This document shows positions 12,644 to 23,777 of a stretch of 64,000 bases of DNA, piece by piece. Source of the stretch: Arthrobotrys musiformis (taxonomy: Eukaryota; Ascomycota; Orbiliomycetes; Orbiliales; Orbiliaceae); NCBI GenBank assembly GCA_036971715.1, contig JAVHJL010000003.1:4704839-4768838 (forward strand), in the 5' to 3' direction. The notes under the pieces are model-generated. The model had not been told where the DNA came from, made no database searches, and saw only the letters and a program-made list of their open reading frames with translations. Within the stretch, counting starts at the first letter, position 1; each line of letters starts with the position of its first letter. The translations under genes and the position numbers were made by a program.

Positions 12644-13971
12644 CCCCGCTCTTGTCCTTTTGCTGATATGAGACTACTATGGTGTGAGGGTCGCAGGTTA
12701 CTCTAGCTCTCTTCCTACTGTGTTGTCCTCTGCAGGTTCGGCGCATCGTAGGGATACGGTTGGACTCGAATCAGCGACATGAACCGGGCGGATTTCGATA
12801 TATATGCTGGGCATGACTGTTATTTTCAGGAACCAAGCAACGCGGCCTAATTACAGAAGACGTACGGCGGGGGACGAAACATTCAGCCCCTCGCAAGCTC
12901 GATGCGGAGCAGGCGAGGCACTAACAATAGCGCATGCGTGGGGCAACTGAAATCAAGCATTTTGTGGCTGGCTGGACAATACTCGCTTGTATGCAATTGT
13001 CTTTCGTCTCGAACAATTTCGAATATTTATACGGGAAGGATTTGGAAAGCTGACAGCGATCGAGCTTAGTCTCCATTATGCTCCGTCCGGAGTCTCCATT
13101 ATTATGCCACCGCCAGGTGCTGATAGAATAGCGGTGGAGCAACAGGCCCCCTTTCTAATTTCTTCCTTACTTGCTACGTTGCTGAGCGTCTGGCAACGAG
13201 ATCACTACCTTACCGACTCCCTCACACTCTCCCCTCCCTTTTTTTTTTTTTTTTTTTTTTTTCCCTTTGTCCTGTAAAACATTAAAAAAACATCTTAGTC
13301 TGACAAGTGCAATCGAATCTAGGTCCTGTGGGCGGGCGATATCAAGATGTGTTGTGGACTTATCTAATCGCTGTTTGTATATCAGATCTAATCTTATCAG
13401 ATCTCAGCTTGGTCGGACAAGGGCCGTCGTTGTTGACAACCAGTGAACGAAGGTCGTAAACAATGGCTTGCTGGCACCCGAACCAAACCACAGCTGGTCA
13501 CCATAAAATATTAAATATAAGGCCACCGCGGTGAACTTCAAGTTTCCTATCGCCACCACCTACCAGTCAAAATATACTCCCAAGCAGTTGCTGACGAATC
13601 CTGACGACCGTGTCCGCTCGAGTTATCATTACGGCTCATCGAACTTTCTAGCTTCAATTATTCCTCCCTCCGGATATCACCTCAAGAGAGAATATATAAG
13701 GAAGATTTAGGCAGCCTTCGTCTTCAACTTAATATTATACCAATATACCTCTAAATTTCTGAGGCGCAAGGTAGGTAGTTCTCGCGCAAGTTTGCCGATC
13801 AGCTTATGCCATACATATCCCCAGCTCTTCTGTAGGCGCAACTATACTGTTAGACGCACAGCTTATATGTAGTTGGTTCTGGACTAACGCGACAAAACAT
13901 ACAGATATCTAGATATATATCGCGGATAATCATTTTAATTTTGCTGCGTCAACAAGTTTTGTTCATTCAAA
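12644..13971. other. Intergenic; long T tract
   Basis: No convincing gene. The stretch contains a 24-nt T tract at 13239-13262. A TATATAAGG box near 13690 is well placed to be a promoter element of the micropeptide gene at 13972, leaving a leader of about 250 nt. Confidence 0.45.
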
Positions 13972-14115
13972 ATGAAGGCCAATGATGCAATTGTTCTCAT
14001 TATCATTCTTCTTCTCCTCTTCTTTGCATTGATCCTCTGGGCCATCTTCCACATTCAGACGATCATCGGGTGGTTCCAACCAGCGCCAAAGACAATTATC
14101 GTTGAGGAAGACTAA
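13972..14115 (+). CDS. 47-residue single-pass membrane micropeptide
   Basis: An uninterrupted 48-codon frame starting at ATG 13972 and ending at TAA 14113-14115. The product is MKANDAIVLIIILLLLFFAL followed by ILWAIFHIQTIIGWF, then a short tail ending IIVEED. One long hydrophobic helix spans about residues 7-28, with a Trp-rich interfacial segment and an acidic C-terminus. A TATA-like box lies near 13690 and the ATG context is AAAATG, which is good for fungi. There is no second gene within 1 kb on either side. No family is recognised. It could be a small regulator of a membrane pump or a conserved small fungal membrane protein; this is guesswork. The compact hydrophobic design and isolated promoter argue against chance, but only conservation or transcripts would prove it. 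Confidence 0.55.
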   Translation: MKANDAIVLIIILLLLFFALILWAIFHIQTIIGWFQPAPKTIIVEED

Positions 14116-15433
14116 TAGCGAACTTGTTGGCCACTCTAAACCGTAGATGGACTAATTCGCTCATCCATGTCTACCACATTTACGTCTTCTCCTCTTTTAC
14201 CTCATTCTTTTGGGTGTTCCACTGGTCAGGCGTTGGGATCTGTCGTTTGCATAAGGGTACATGGTTACGTTGAGCTTTAGTCTAGGTCGCCATGACGGGG
14301 AGTTTTAACAGTGTTGGAAATGTTAAAAAAAAAAAGGTTGGTGGCACCGGCTTTCGGACACAAACTTTGTGACGAATCCTTGCCAGGAAGACAGAGGGAT
14401 TTCCTTTGTTCAAGTGCAGAGCTAGCGTTTCGCATGAGGTCCCAGGACCCGGAGTCTTTTTCTTGGTTTTTATCTCCCAAGTCGCATTAATATTCATAAT
14501 TGATAGCCTCGGAAGGAAAAGGCTCCTAGCTCGAGAAGTGGCCTGTCTCTCTATGTTCTGTTCTCGTTTGTTGAGCTTTACTGTCACGATTTTGCCATAT
14601 TTTGCCACGTATTTCATGTATTTTAACCCACGCATTTTCTTTGCGATTCGATCTACGACTTATGTACATAGTAGTTAATGTCTGAATGCCCGGAAACCTT
14701 TCACGTTCGAATTAGCGAAGTTACACGTTATATAAATGAATATTGTATAACAACAGTTTGTAATGAAGTTGTTGCGTTTATGCCGTACTGGTCTCACGGT
14801 ACCATGCTGTGCCATGCAGCATGTGGGTCCAGCTATACCTAGCGAAATAGCTATGGAAATTTACATATACATACATACAGACAGACAGACATACATACGC
14901 GCTACCATCAATGAGCCCTGGCCTAGTCACAATGAGCCAAGGGTGGACGCATTGATGCGTGTATACGTAATGTGAATACACAGGAACCAAGTTAGCCTCA
15001 CAGGTACCCACCCTCGAGACCACCTCAAACCGAAGAAATTATATCAGAGGATGCGCACGTATATCCCGAATCAAATATCAAGCTAGAAGTACAATTTTGT
15101 CGCTAGAAGTATTGAGAGCTCGCTGGAAAGATAGATATATATACCAATATATGCGGATTTTATCCTTTTATCTACAAAACCAAAAACTAAAACGTGGTAG
15201 TAACGCCGTAATCCCATGCTTCCGTTCAAATATGAGAGAAAAGGTAATAGGCCGAAAAATCTTGCAAACGAATACTCGATGTATACAAAAGCCTGGACAT
15301 TTTATGTATACAAGCCAACTCAGCATGCATTGCGACTAACAACAAAAAATGCTTTAACATTGTTCTCCTTCGTTGGGGGGCTTAGCCAGTAAAACCCTCA
15401 AGAATAAGAGAAAGCCGTTGCTTTTTGCACGCT
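14116..15433. other. Intergenic, no gene seen
   Basis: Reading frames on both strands are short, overlapping and random in composition. A tetranucleotide microsatellite lies at about 14867-14898. The last 100 nt should hold the 3' end of the LPMO-like transcript. Confidence 0.5.
14867..14898. repeat. (ATAC)n/(ACAG)n compound microsatellite
   Basis: Runs of ATAC change to ACAG and back to ATAC, giving an interrupted tetranucleotide repeat of about 30 nt. It is a simple-sequence tract without coding potential. Confidence 0.85.
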
Positions 15434-16759
15434 CTAGACTCTGTACGTATGTATCAATGAATCCTCCTCCCGTCGTCGTCGTAAAACGATATCCACGCCG
15501 CTTGAGTGGGTGTGTCGTTGCATGTGCCTCGACCTGACGGTCTTAGGGCAGCCGATACCATTCGTTACGCAATCGCAGTAGCGTTTGACTTGCACAAAGT
15601 TGACGATATCGTCGTTGTCCAAGTTATCATTCAGGCAAGGGCAGAATTCTCTCCAAACGCACGCATCCCATCGAGAAGATTGTACAGATGGGACAGGGCA
15701 TTTGTTGCCAACTTTGAATGTTTCCTGGAAAGAGCAAGACTCGCCCCGTGTAATGTGTTCGTGTCGCTTGGCAACGCCACCGTCGGTTGGTGAAGGCAAA
15801 TAGGTAGTGGCGGTAACGGTGACGATATCCACAACAGACTGAGTGAGTACCTCAGTGATATAGACAACCTTACGGTGATCCGCAGATGGGATAGACATCG
15901 AAGTTACCATTGTGCTCATAGCTGTGGTAGTTGTTGGCGAAGTGTCCGGATTCTGGATCGGCTTAGGCCCAGCGACTGCTCCTCCATTCCCTCCAGCCAG
16001 TTCTTTATTTGGCCCAAGGGCTCCGGAAATAGATATACCACCACCGCTAGCCTTATCTCCGCATAGATCTCCAATTGGCAATTGCTTTGCAGTAAACTGG
16101 ATACCGGGATTTTGAGTGCCATCAGTAACAAATTCACCAGGATCTGGGAATTGGAGGTTGACATTTTCGGGAGTATAGCAATCATCCGATTTGTCATCCT
16201 TCGCTGCAGACCCCATTGCCCCAATGAACATGGCGGGACGAGCCTTGACCTGAGAGACAGGGTTATCGTTCTGGACGGTTACAAAGGCGCAATTCATGTA
16301 CATCTCGCGATTTCCAATGCTGTTGAACCAAGTCCAGGCGAAGATGGCATTTCCAGCAGGCTCGTCCTCGGGAATCTTGAAATAGAATGTCTGATTAGTG
16401 TCGGTAAGTTCATTACCGTGTGCTCCACGAGGACAGTCTCCAATAAAGGAGTGGAGGACCTGGAAGCTCCCTCCGCCGTCGTGAGAAATGGAGGCTTGAC
16501 AGCTGCCGCCACCGTGAGGGGCGATGTGGCTCGTGTCGATCGTGAAACTCGCCATTTCACCGGCTTTCCATGCGGCTGTTGGATCAAATGCCATGGTATG
16601 GTAACCTTTGCAGGGGAAATTGCTGAACCCGCGGGTGAGAGGTGCATTGTAGGTGGTATCGCCGGCAAGATTTATCGGGACTGGATCCGCGATTCTAGCA
16701 TGGCCTGAGGCTGTTCGAAGGGTGGCGAGAACCGCCAATGAAGTAGCGATGAGATGCAT
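15434..16759 (-). CDS. AA11-like lytic polysaccharide monooxygenase with Cys-rich C-terminus
   Basis: Copper LPMO of the AA11 type, a family that cleaves chitin oxidatively outside the cell. A single exon encodes 441 residues. A signal peptide (1-19) ends so that His20 becomes the mature N-terminus, the first copper ligand. The second histidine is His82 in PHGGGSCQ, and the axial tyrosine is Tyr154 in NREMYMNC. Other AA11 hallmarks are SNFPCK, HSFIGDCPRG and FAWTWFNSIGNREMY. The catalytic domain ends near 240. A Gly- and Thr-rich linker (about 240-330) leads to a KRH site and a tail with eight cysteines (342-404), which is not a CBM I know. The 5' flank before 16759 holds a TATATAAAT-like box at about 16855 on the minus strand. 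Catalytic domain call is good; chitin as substrate is inferred from the family. Confidence 0.83.
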   Translation of the reverse strand: MHLIATSLAVLATLRTASGHARIADPVPINLAGDTTYNAPLTRGFSNFPCKGYHTMAFDPTAAWKAGEMASFTIDTSHIAPHGGGSCQASISHDGGGSFQVLHSFIGDCPRGAHGNELTDTNQTFYFKIPEDEPAGNAIFAWTWFNSIGNREMYMNCAFVTVQNDNPVSQVKARPAMFIGAMGSAAKDDKSDDCYTPENVNLQFPDPGEFVTDGTQNPGIQFTAKQLPIGDLCGDKASGGGISISGALGPNKELAGGNGGAVAGPKPIQNPDTSPTTTTAMSTMVTSMSIPSADHRKVVYITEVLTQSVVDIVTVTATTYLPSPTDGGVAKRHEHITRGESCSFQETFKVGNKCPVPSVQSSRWDACVWREFCPCLNDNLDNDDIVNFVQVKRYCDCVTNGIGCPKTVRSRHMQRHTHSSGVDIVLRRRREEDSLIHTYRV

Positions 16760-19700
16760 TGTCGGATTTCCCGTCGAGGGAAGTTGCTACGCAATGTATG
16801 TCGAACAAGTGGGAGACGGTTAATAATGTGATGCAAGAAACTAGCTGAAGCTATATAAATCGGGTTGTTGACGTATTCAGACTTCTTCACGAGAGCTCAG
16901 CTCGGTCCAGGTATAGATACAACTGCGTGTACCGCGTACTGACTATACGTTAAGGCCACAAAAAGGGTATCAAAGGAATGAACTTGAACGGACTGGCCGT
17001 TGTAGCTTGTACGCTTCGAACTCGATGGTAATGAATGGAATTTGGAGATAGCTTAGCTAGATCTCGAAAGAAACAAAAGGGAATAAAAAAAAAAAAGAAA
17101 GGAAAAAAAGGCAACGGGGACGCAAAAGAACCAGAAGCGAATGCTTGAATGAATGAATGAATGAATTGTGGGCTTGCACAAGAAAGAACGGTAGGGTAGT
17201 TCGAGGAGAGAAGTCGGTTTATAACACCAGCTTTCCTCTCGGTGCAGGATCATGGTAGGTCGAGGTAATACGGGACAGCCTGCAGCTGACCTGCATTGTT
17301 TAGAAGGAGGAGGCACAGGACCCCTGCTAGGCCTATATGTAGCCTACCTATGTCCATACTGGACTGCAGGTAACATGCGGGTACGGGCAGAGATCCAACA
17401 TGATCGCATCTCTGCCTGTTAGCTCGCAGAACAGTGCTATTCACGCCTCGACCCCAGCGCGTCTAGTGAGACGAAATGTTTGTCAACGTCCATTCAACCT
17501 CGAATTCAGACTGAAGGTTGTGGTGGGGCGGCCTCTGGTTGGACGGTTTCCGGACCAGGGCCCCACGCCATTTCCCCCATTTGGCCACATTAGGATACTA
17601 TTCTTGGCCCCCTTGTGCGACTCGTCCCGACCAACCAAATCCCACAGACACAACCTAAAATACAACCAGCCATGTTCCTTAGCCTCGCATTTGCTCCAAG
17701 TCCCCAAGAAGCGTCGAGAAGGCACAGACCAATATGAATGTCTTTGTTTCGGGCTGGCTGCAACTGTCGGTTACATCGCTGTCGCCAGCCTTTCGATTCA
17801 TCGGATGCCGAGCTCCAGTTTAACATTTCAAATGTTGGGTCTCACACGTCATACGTAGATACTGTCGAGCTCGGAAGCAAATAAATAAATCAATTGTGTT
17901 GGAATGCTTTACAGATAGCCAACTTGGGAGGAATTCGAAAGGAGAAGTGGAAGGAAAACGGTCGGGGCATTTTTGGGGGTTCACGTGCTCGGTACTTACA
18001 AGTAGATGTCTCGTCTAGGCAAAGAACGAATGGTGGTTCCTGTCAAGCGCCGAACTTCGGGGCGTACCAAAAAAAGGGGTTGCATTGACAGCTTGGAATT
18101 CTGGCAGCAGTACCGCTAGCCCAGTCGTTTCGTTAAGCTACTGGGAATTTTTTCCTCAGGGATAATCTTGGTTGATATCCGCCAAGATATCATTTACCCA
18201 AAAAAACATCACTCGACCCACCGAAACATCTATATTAGGGCGACGTCGCGACAGAGAAATGCAAAATAGCAGTATACATAGATAGTATGTAGGCACAGCG
18301 GAAATGCCATTCGCATTCCCATCGGAAAGTTCACTTTTTCGGAGCGTTTGTTTCAGCAACTGCGAGCTGTTCCTGGAGGCGATCGCCCACCACGCGCATT
18401 GCACTGCATATTGCTCATATTATAATATTACCATGCCGACAAGAAAGGCCCTGCAGGCCTGGTTATCTTTATTAGGCCTCCGATTTAGACTTGGGAACGA
18501 GAAAGCTCTTGAGATCAGAAAAGAAACAACCGACCGGCGAACATCGACCATGGGGCTAGGGCGCGGTGGATAAAGCATTAAACCCAATGCCTAGGCACGT
18601 CCCAAATTTGAATATTGTTTGGGCTTGCGCTCACATCGCCGCGCCGCTTTCATCTTGGCGATTGAAATCCACCACAAATGGTGGTATCAGGCGGTCACTG
18701 ACATCGAACTTTTACACCCACACGGCAGCATGACATACAATTGATTAAGAACACTCGGATCATCGAAAACGATATTTGAATTCGGTTGAATGTAATCTAT
18801 AATCTATTATTTAAGATTTACTAAGGGTGTATTATATACCTCGATTGCTCAAGCGAACTCACCTAACTGATGAATTGAGCCCCACCCCCAGATTTTATAA
18901 GCTTATTAAAATTAGTATAACTGGGGCCATATGCATATATGGCACGCGCATATTAATTGTGTTTTGGTTCTTAGTTGGCAGGAGAAGCTGCGCTACAACA
19001 ACTTGAGCTTTGACTTAAGTACTTGCAGATTCCAACATCCACAACGTGCAACGATAAACATTGATAACGAGAGACTGATCCAAGCACCTGTAAGCAACTG
19101 CGTGTGTATATGTGCATATGCGCGCCAAGCTAACGGAATAATATCGGGTTCGCGGAGGTATTTAGCGTGCAGGCCCTGTGGTCTGGAGAAGCCAAACGCC
19201 GTTAAATACACTAGTTACAGCAAGTCTGTAGACTCGCGGTTTCCCATATGCCCTAGTCTAAGGATTGGTATAGTGAAGCCCCTTCCGCATGTATGGTTAG
19301 GCATCCCAACCTGCAATATATCTACGTGCAGCTGCGTGCGCAGATGTTTAGACTCGTCAGACGTATATATATATAGTCACAACTCAACTCAACTCACAGC
19401 TGATAATTTAATTGTGTATATACCAATTCTCCTTGTTTTATGATAGCGACACCGTGCACCGTGCTTGGCCCCGATAGTCAGGAAGTTGTGCACGCCGATC
19501 GACGTCTACAAAAGCCAGCTCGCTAATCCTTTCCCCGTAACTAGACTCCGTGCATGCGTAATATAACGTAGAAAGTATCAGAGGCAAGGAAGGAGAAGAA
19601 AAGAAAGGAGAAAAGAGGCGAAGATTGATCACCTACTTTCGATTCTTCCATCCCAGCTTTGCCACCTTCGCCCCATTTTCTTCGCGTTGGGTTTCGCATT

Positions 19701-20448
19701 CCCTTTCCCCTCAGTACCCGCTAACGTATAACGTACCGGGGTTACAAGGTACTAAGAATAACTGCCCTTTAAACCGTTGTATCAATTTCGTGAGTAGTGG
19801 AGTCCCGACTCATCCTCCAATATTATTTGATTGATCAATTGAGCAATGCCCGTTCGAAGATCAGAATGTGTTGTTGATGATAATACAACAGGACCAGCTG
19901 ACCTAATCGCAGCCGGGATATCATGTTGATAATATACTTAGATAATACTTACCTATTGATATAATACCCCACCAGCTATGTGCAACGGCCAGGCAGAAAT
20001 GGCATGTTCTTGACGTTACATACAAGCGACCAGGAGGAGCTCGAAAAGCCCTGTGAAAACTCTGCAGCTCTGCCGGTTTTACTTGGTAACCAATGCCGAC
20101 CTGCCGTCTTTTGATCTTGGCGATAATCTAATCTGATTGATCATATCATTGTTGCCCTGTTCCAAAGCGGGGCGGCGGCCTGGGCCTTTCGCGATTGACT
20201 AAAAGGCATCTCCACCACTGCTCTTGGGCCGGACTGGGCTGGGCTGGCTGGCATCATATGATCTCACCGCTGGCAACATATGCATCGCAATCACATTTAA
20301 ATGTCTCCGCGAAACTTTCCTCGGCCATGTTTCTTCCCTTCTATTCCTTCGACACGCTGGAATTCAAGCTTCCCCTTAGCTATAGCTAAAGTGACCTCTT
20401 CCTCCCCTCCTCCAAGCTTGTCCTCTTCCATAAAAACAAACATTCAGA
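16760..20448. other. Gene-poor stretch of 3.7 kb
   Basis: No convincing gene was seen. It contains an A-rich tract at about 17080-17110, an (AATG)n repeat at 17146-17166 and several long but compositionally random frames, such as 17400-17858 and 18931-19443. The last few hundred bases should be the promoter of the CREG-like gene. Confidence 0.45.
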
Positions 20449-21120
20449 ATGCAGCTTCTTACGGCCTGTGCCCTCCTCCTCGCCGCTCCAGCGCTTTCGT
20501 CCCCTCTCCCTCCCGCACAGCAGCCAATCAGAGATGCGGAATTCAACATCCCAACGGTCCATGAATCCGCCGTGATGGCCCGTCGAATTCTCCGGCTAAG
20601 TCCCATCGGAACTCTCTCCACAAACCTACCGTCCTCCGACCCCCATGCCCAGGAGTTTCCGATCGGTCTCCCTGACTATATCGGAGATTGCGACCCAAAA
20701 TACCCAGGTGCTCCGACGGTTTTGGCGATGAACATCGCCACTTCATTCCGAAACGTCGCTGCCGGGTCCGACATCTCCGTGTCTCTCCGATACGAGCCAC
20801 CAGCGGGTGCTGAACGAAAGTTCACTGTCGCGAGCCTTCCCCGATTCTCTTTAATGACTAAGTTGGAGGATATCCCCGCAGAAGAAGTCGCTAGCGGGGG
20901 TGTCGTTCAATGCTTTACAAAGTACCATCCAGATGCGAAGTGGTGGTTGCCCGGAAACAGAATACATACAAGCAGATGGGCGAGATTGGTCGTTACAGGC
21001 GTGTATTGGGTTGGCGGATTTGGGGATAGAGCCTACATTGGGTGGATCCCAGCAGATGAGTGGAACAGCGTTACCGAAGAAGAAATCGAAGCCCTTAGAC
21101 TGCCTGGCGAAAAGCAGTAA
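20449..21120 (+). CDS. Secreted CREG-like FMN-binding split-barrel protein
   Basis: Single-exon gene for 223 residues. A signal peptide covers about residues 1-18 (MQLLTACALLLAAPALSS). The rest matches the CREG/pyridoxamine-phosphate-oxidase-like split barrel: ESAVMARRILRLSPIGTLST, GLPDYIGDC, a core beta region LAMNIATSFRNV, then PRFSLMTKLEDIP, KYHPDAKWW and a C-terminal GFGDRAYIGWIP. Proteins of this family are secreted or vacuolar and usually lack enzyme activity, although the fold binds flavin. The length is slightly shorter than many fungal members. There is no intron, and the ATG at 20449 is the first in frame and gives the signal peptide. Neighbours give no operon-like hint. Family assignment is good, role unknown. 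Confidence 0.8.
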   Translation: MQLLTACALLLAAPALSSPLPPAQQPIRDAEFNIPTVHESAVMARRILRLSPIGTLSTNLPSSDPHAQEFPIGLPDYIGDCDPKYPGAPTVLAMNIATSFRNVAAGSDISVSLRYEPPAGAERKFTVASLPRFSLMTKLEDIPAEEVASGGVVQCFTKYHPDAKWWLPGNRIHTSRWARLVVTGVYWVGGFGDRAYIGWIPADEWNSVTEEEIEALRLPGEKQ

Positions 21121-21515
21121 ATGAGCTTACTGGGTTGAATGTCAGCGCGGCGACGTCGGAGGTTCTCCCATTCTGTGAACTAGGCCTGTCAGATTGAATT
21201 TACCGTGTTCAAATTCGTTCCTTCTGTATGTTGTATAACAGGCCTTCTATTTGGTGAACATGCTGGTTCAAACATCGCGTCGCTCGTTCATCTAGGGCTC
21301 CTGATAGCATAACGTCATGCAAGTTGTCAATCCCCGCACTAAGTTGCAAACATGGCAGCATCATGGGGAGCTTACATAACACTTTCCCTTAGATAATTAA
21401 AAATAAATTCCACTTCTTTTCTTGCGGATGTGATATAAATATTTGTCTCGTACCCAGACCACAGGGGTGTATAAATATTCCAACCAGCCTTGACGGGACA
21501 ACCACACTGATCAAT
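21121..21515. other. Intergenic spacer, promoter of epoxide hydrolase gene
   Basis: A 395-nt spacer between two genes on the same strand. Nothing coding. TATAAATA-like sequences near 21435-21475 are 40-80 nt before the epoxide hydrolase ATG and may act as its TATA region. Confidence 0.4.
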
Positions 21516-23546
21516 ATGGCGGACTCCGAAACTGCAAAACCATTCACGATTGACATCCCAAGCGACAAACTGGATTTTTTAAGGCAAAAGCTAGAGCTGG
21601 CTACATTCCCCGACGGTACGTAGCTATAGTATCCCATCGAGGCCGCGTCAGTGTTTAAGACTGTTGGCAATTATGAGGAAATCATGACCCATTTCATTGA
21701 CACACGCAACGTTGACAGCCATCCTCACAAATGAGGACGACTGGTCACATGGCCCTCCATTGCCGACAATGCGGCGTCTAGTTGAGTACTGGCGCAACGG
21801 ATTCGACTGGAAGGCAGCCGAGGCCCGCCTTAACTTGATCCCGCAATATATTGTTCCGATCGATATTGATGGGTTCGGAACGTTCCGTGTTCATTATCTA
21901 CACGTGAACAAGGGTGCAAAGAGCGCTATTCCACTGCTTATGATTCATGGATGGCCTGGTAGTTTCTTCGAATTCACAAAAGTCTTAGGGGCACTTGCGA
22001 ACGGGGATGGAGAAGAGCCGAAGTTCGAGTGCGTGCTCCCTTCGAATTGCTCCTCCAAGTTCATTGTTGCGTTTCGACTGGCTAATTTATTTAAATAGAG
22101 TCATCATCCCTTCTCTCATCGGTAAGCCTAGCCTTTCGAGCTCCTCCGCCCTGAAACTAAAGAGTAGACGGTTTAAATATACTACTAGCTTAAACCACAT
22201 ACTAACTCCACAACCAATGTATAGGATATGGTTTCAGCGATGGTGCCAACCAACCCGGGTTCAGTTGCTTTAAGGTGTGTCGATATACAATACTTTCTCC
22301 ACATTGGCTTTTCGTATCGTTCTAATTATATTCGCCTACGACAGCAAGCAGAAATGTGCTACAAATTGATGCTAAAGCTCGGTTTTAGCGAGTATGGTAT
22401 GTCATCTACTGTTCGTGTTCTTCAGACGGCGTGACCTCTATCAGCACTACACCACCCTAACAGCCTCAATAAACAGTTGTGCAAGGAGGAGACTGGGGTA
22501 TGCTCCAAAATATTCTCCAGGACCTCGAGCCTTTTTCGGCCATTCTGGGATAATTTGACACTGTATTCCAGGGATGATCATCACACATATTTTGGCCAAT
22601 ACCTATTATCCCAAACACGTGAAAGCAGTTCACACCAATAACTCGGACAAATGCGAACCGCCCTTTTTCTTTGAAAACCCAATATATTGGCTTCAAAACC
22701 AATTGCGGGGTCCGTTCACTGCAATAGAAAAGGCGGGGATCGAACGAACCCAGAGATTCATGAGCGAAGGATATGGATATAACCTGATGCACAAACACCG
22801 CCCCCAAACTATCGGCTACTCGATAGCGGACAGCCCTGTGGGGTTATTGGGCTGGATTCTTGACAAATTGCGAGATTGGACAGATAAGTACGGTTTTTGA
22901 GGTTGTATTTCGTAGCGTTGACGTAGTAATACTGATGAAGCACCCCATGCACTTTACAAAACAGCTATCCATGGACCGATGACGAAAGTAAGTTTTTCGA
23001 TTTATTTCCGAATACCCAGGGATCTTGGGCAAAATAAAAGGCCTTATTTCGGGTCAATAGCTCGAAACCTCTAACCACCCTGTGCCACAAGTCTTAACGT
23101 GGGTCTCTATATATTGGTTCTCAACACCCGGTCCAACAGCCTCGCTTAGACTTTACTACGAGTCGAGGCGAGCCCCACAAGAGCAAAGGAGGAAAGGTTT
23201 CGCCTGGGCAAGCTGCCCCATGGGAATCAGTCATTTCCCGATGGATATTAACGTTTCCCCTGTCGTTTGGGCGAGGCCGATGGGGAACTTTGTTTTTGAG
23301 AGGGTCCACAAATCCGGGGGGCATTTTGCGGTATGTGCGACTTGCTTGCTATGCTAAGATTACGCCCTCTACTATCGTGGCTGCCACGGATAGTCGAAGC
23401 TTCAATATTGGTATCACTTATTAATATTGACTATATGCGTCGCACAGGCTTGGGAAAACCCAGATCTTCTGGTAGGTGATCTAAAAGACATGTTCAAGAA
23501 AAGTGGGCCGGTTTATGGGGTTGTGCAAGGGCGGGACGGATATTAG
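21516..23546 (+). CDS. Epoxide hydrolase (EHN-type, alpha/beta-hydrolase fold)
   Basis: Opens epoxides to diols. Ten exons give 410 residues: 21516-21615, 21719-22028, 22099-22121, 22225-22274, 22345-22396, 22477-22497, 22572-22887, 22965-22987, 23092-23330, 23448-23546. Every junction keeps frame and the total is a whole number of codons. The N-terminal EHN domain opens with KPFTIDIPSDKLDFLRQKL. The oxyanion motif HGWPGS begins at His110, the nucleophile Asp184 lies in QGGDWG, GYGFSDG precedes it, and the catalytic His376 is in GGHFAAWENP. The cap region with WVSIYWFSTPGP is present. Three exons are only 21-23 nt. There is no signal peptide, so the enzyme is probably cytosolic. It could serve detoxification or a secondary-metabolite pathway, but no biosynthetic core gene is adjacent. 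Confidence 0.88.
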
Positions 23547-23777
23547 GGCTTGCGGTTGACTTCTGTGCGGCTGAGAGTTATTCATTGGGCTAAGCTCAGC
23601 ATATGCGATAATATAATCACTCTTTGTAATTGGTAACATCTACTATTTTGTCAAGGGCACTACCATAATAGTGAATAGAATGGAAAGACATTTGTAATCC
23701 TGGCATTTTATTCGCGACAATCTCGGCGCTACGAAAGAAACTCTTCGACATATGAGCTATACAAATAAACAAAAAGC

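Noticed and set aside
12740..12790. GATTCGAGTCC on the minus strand resembling a tRNA T loop
   Set aside because: The flanking bases do not form the T stem or an acceptor stem, so no tRNA can be folded.
16082..16708. 208-codon plus-strand frame inside the LPMO-like gene
   Set aside because: It is the antisense shadow of the minus-strand AA11-like coding region, whose motifs are unmistakable.
17400..17858. 152-codon plus-strand open frame
   Set aside because: No conserved pattern and other frames are open on the opposite strand; no start context or promoter support.
18931..19443. 170-codon plus-strand open frame
   Set aside because: Composition is random (many Cys, His and Ser), with no domain, signal peptide or splice logic; it lies in a gene-poor AT-rich area and is probably chance.
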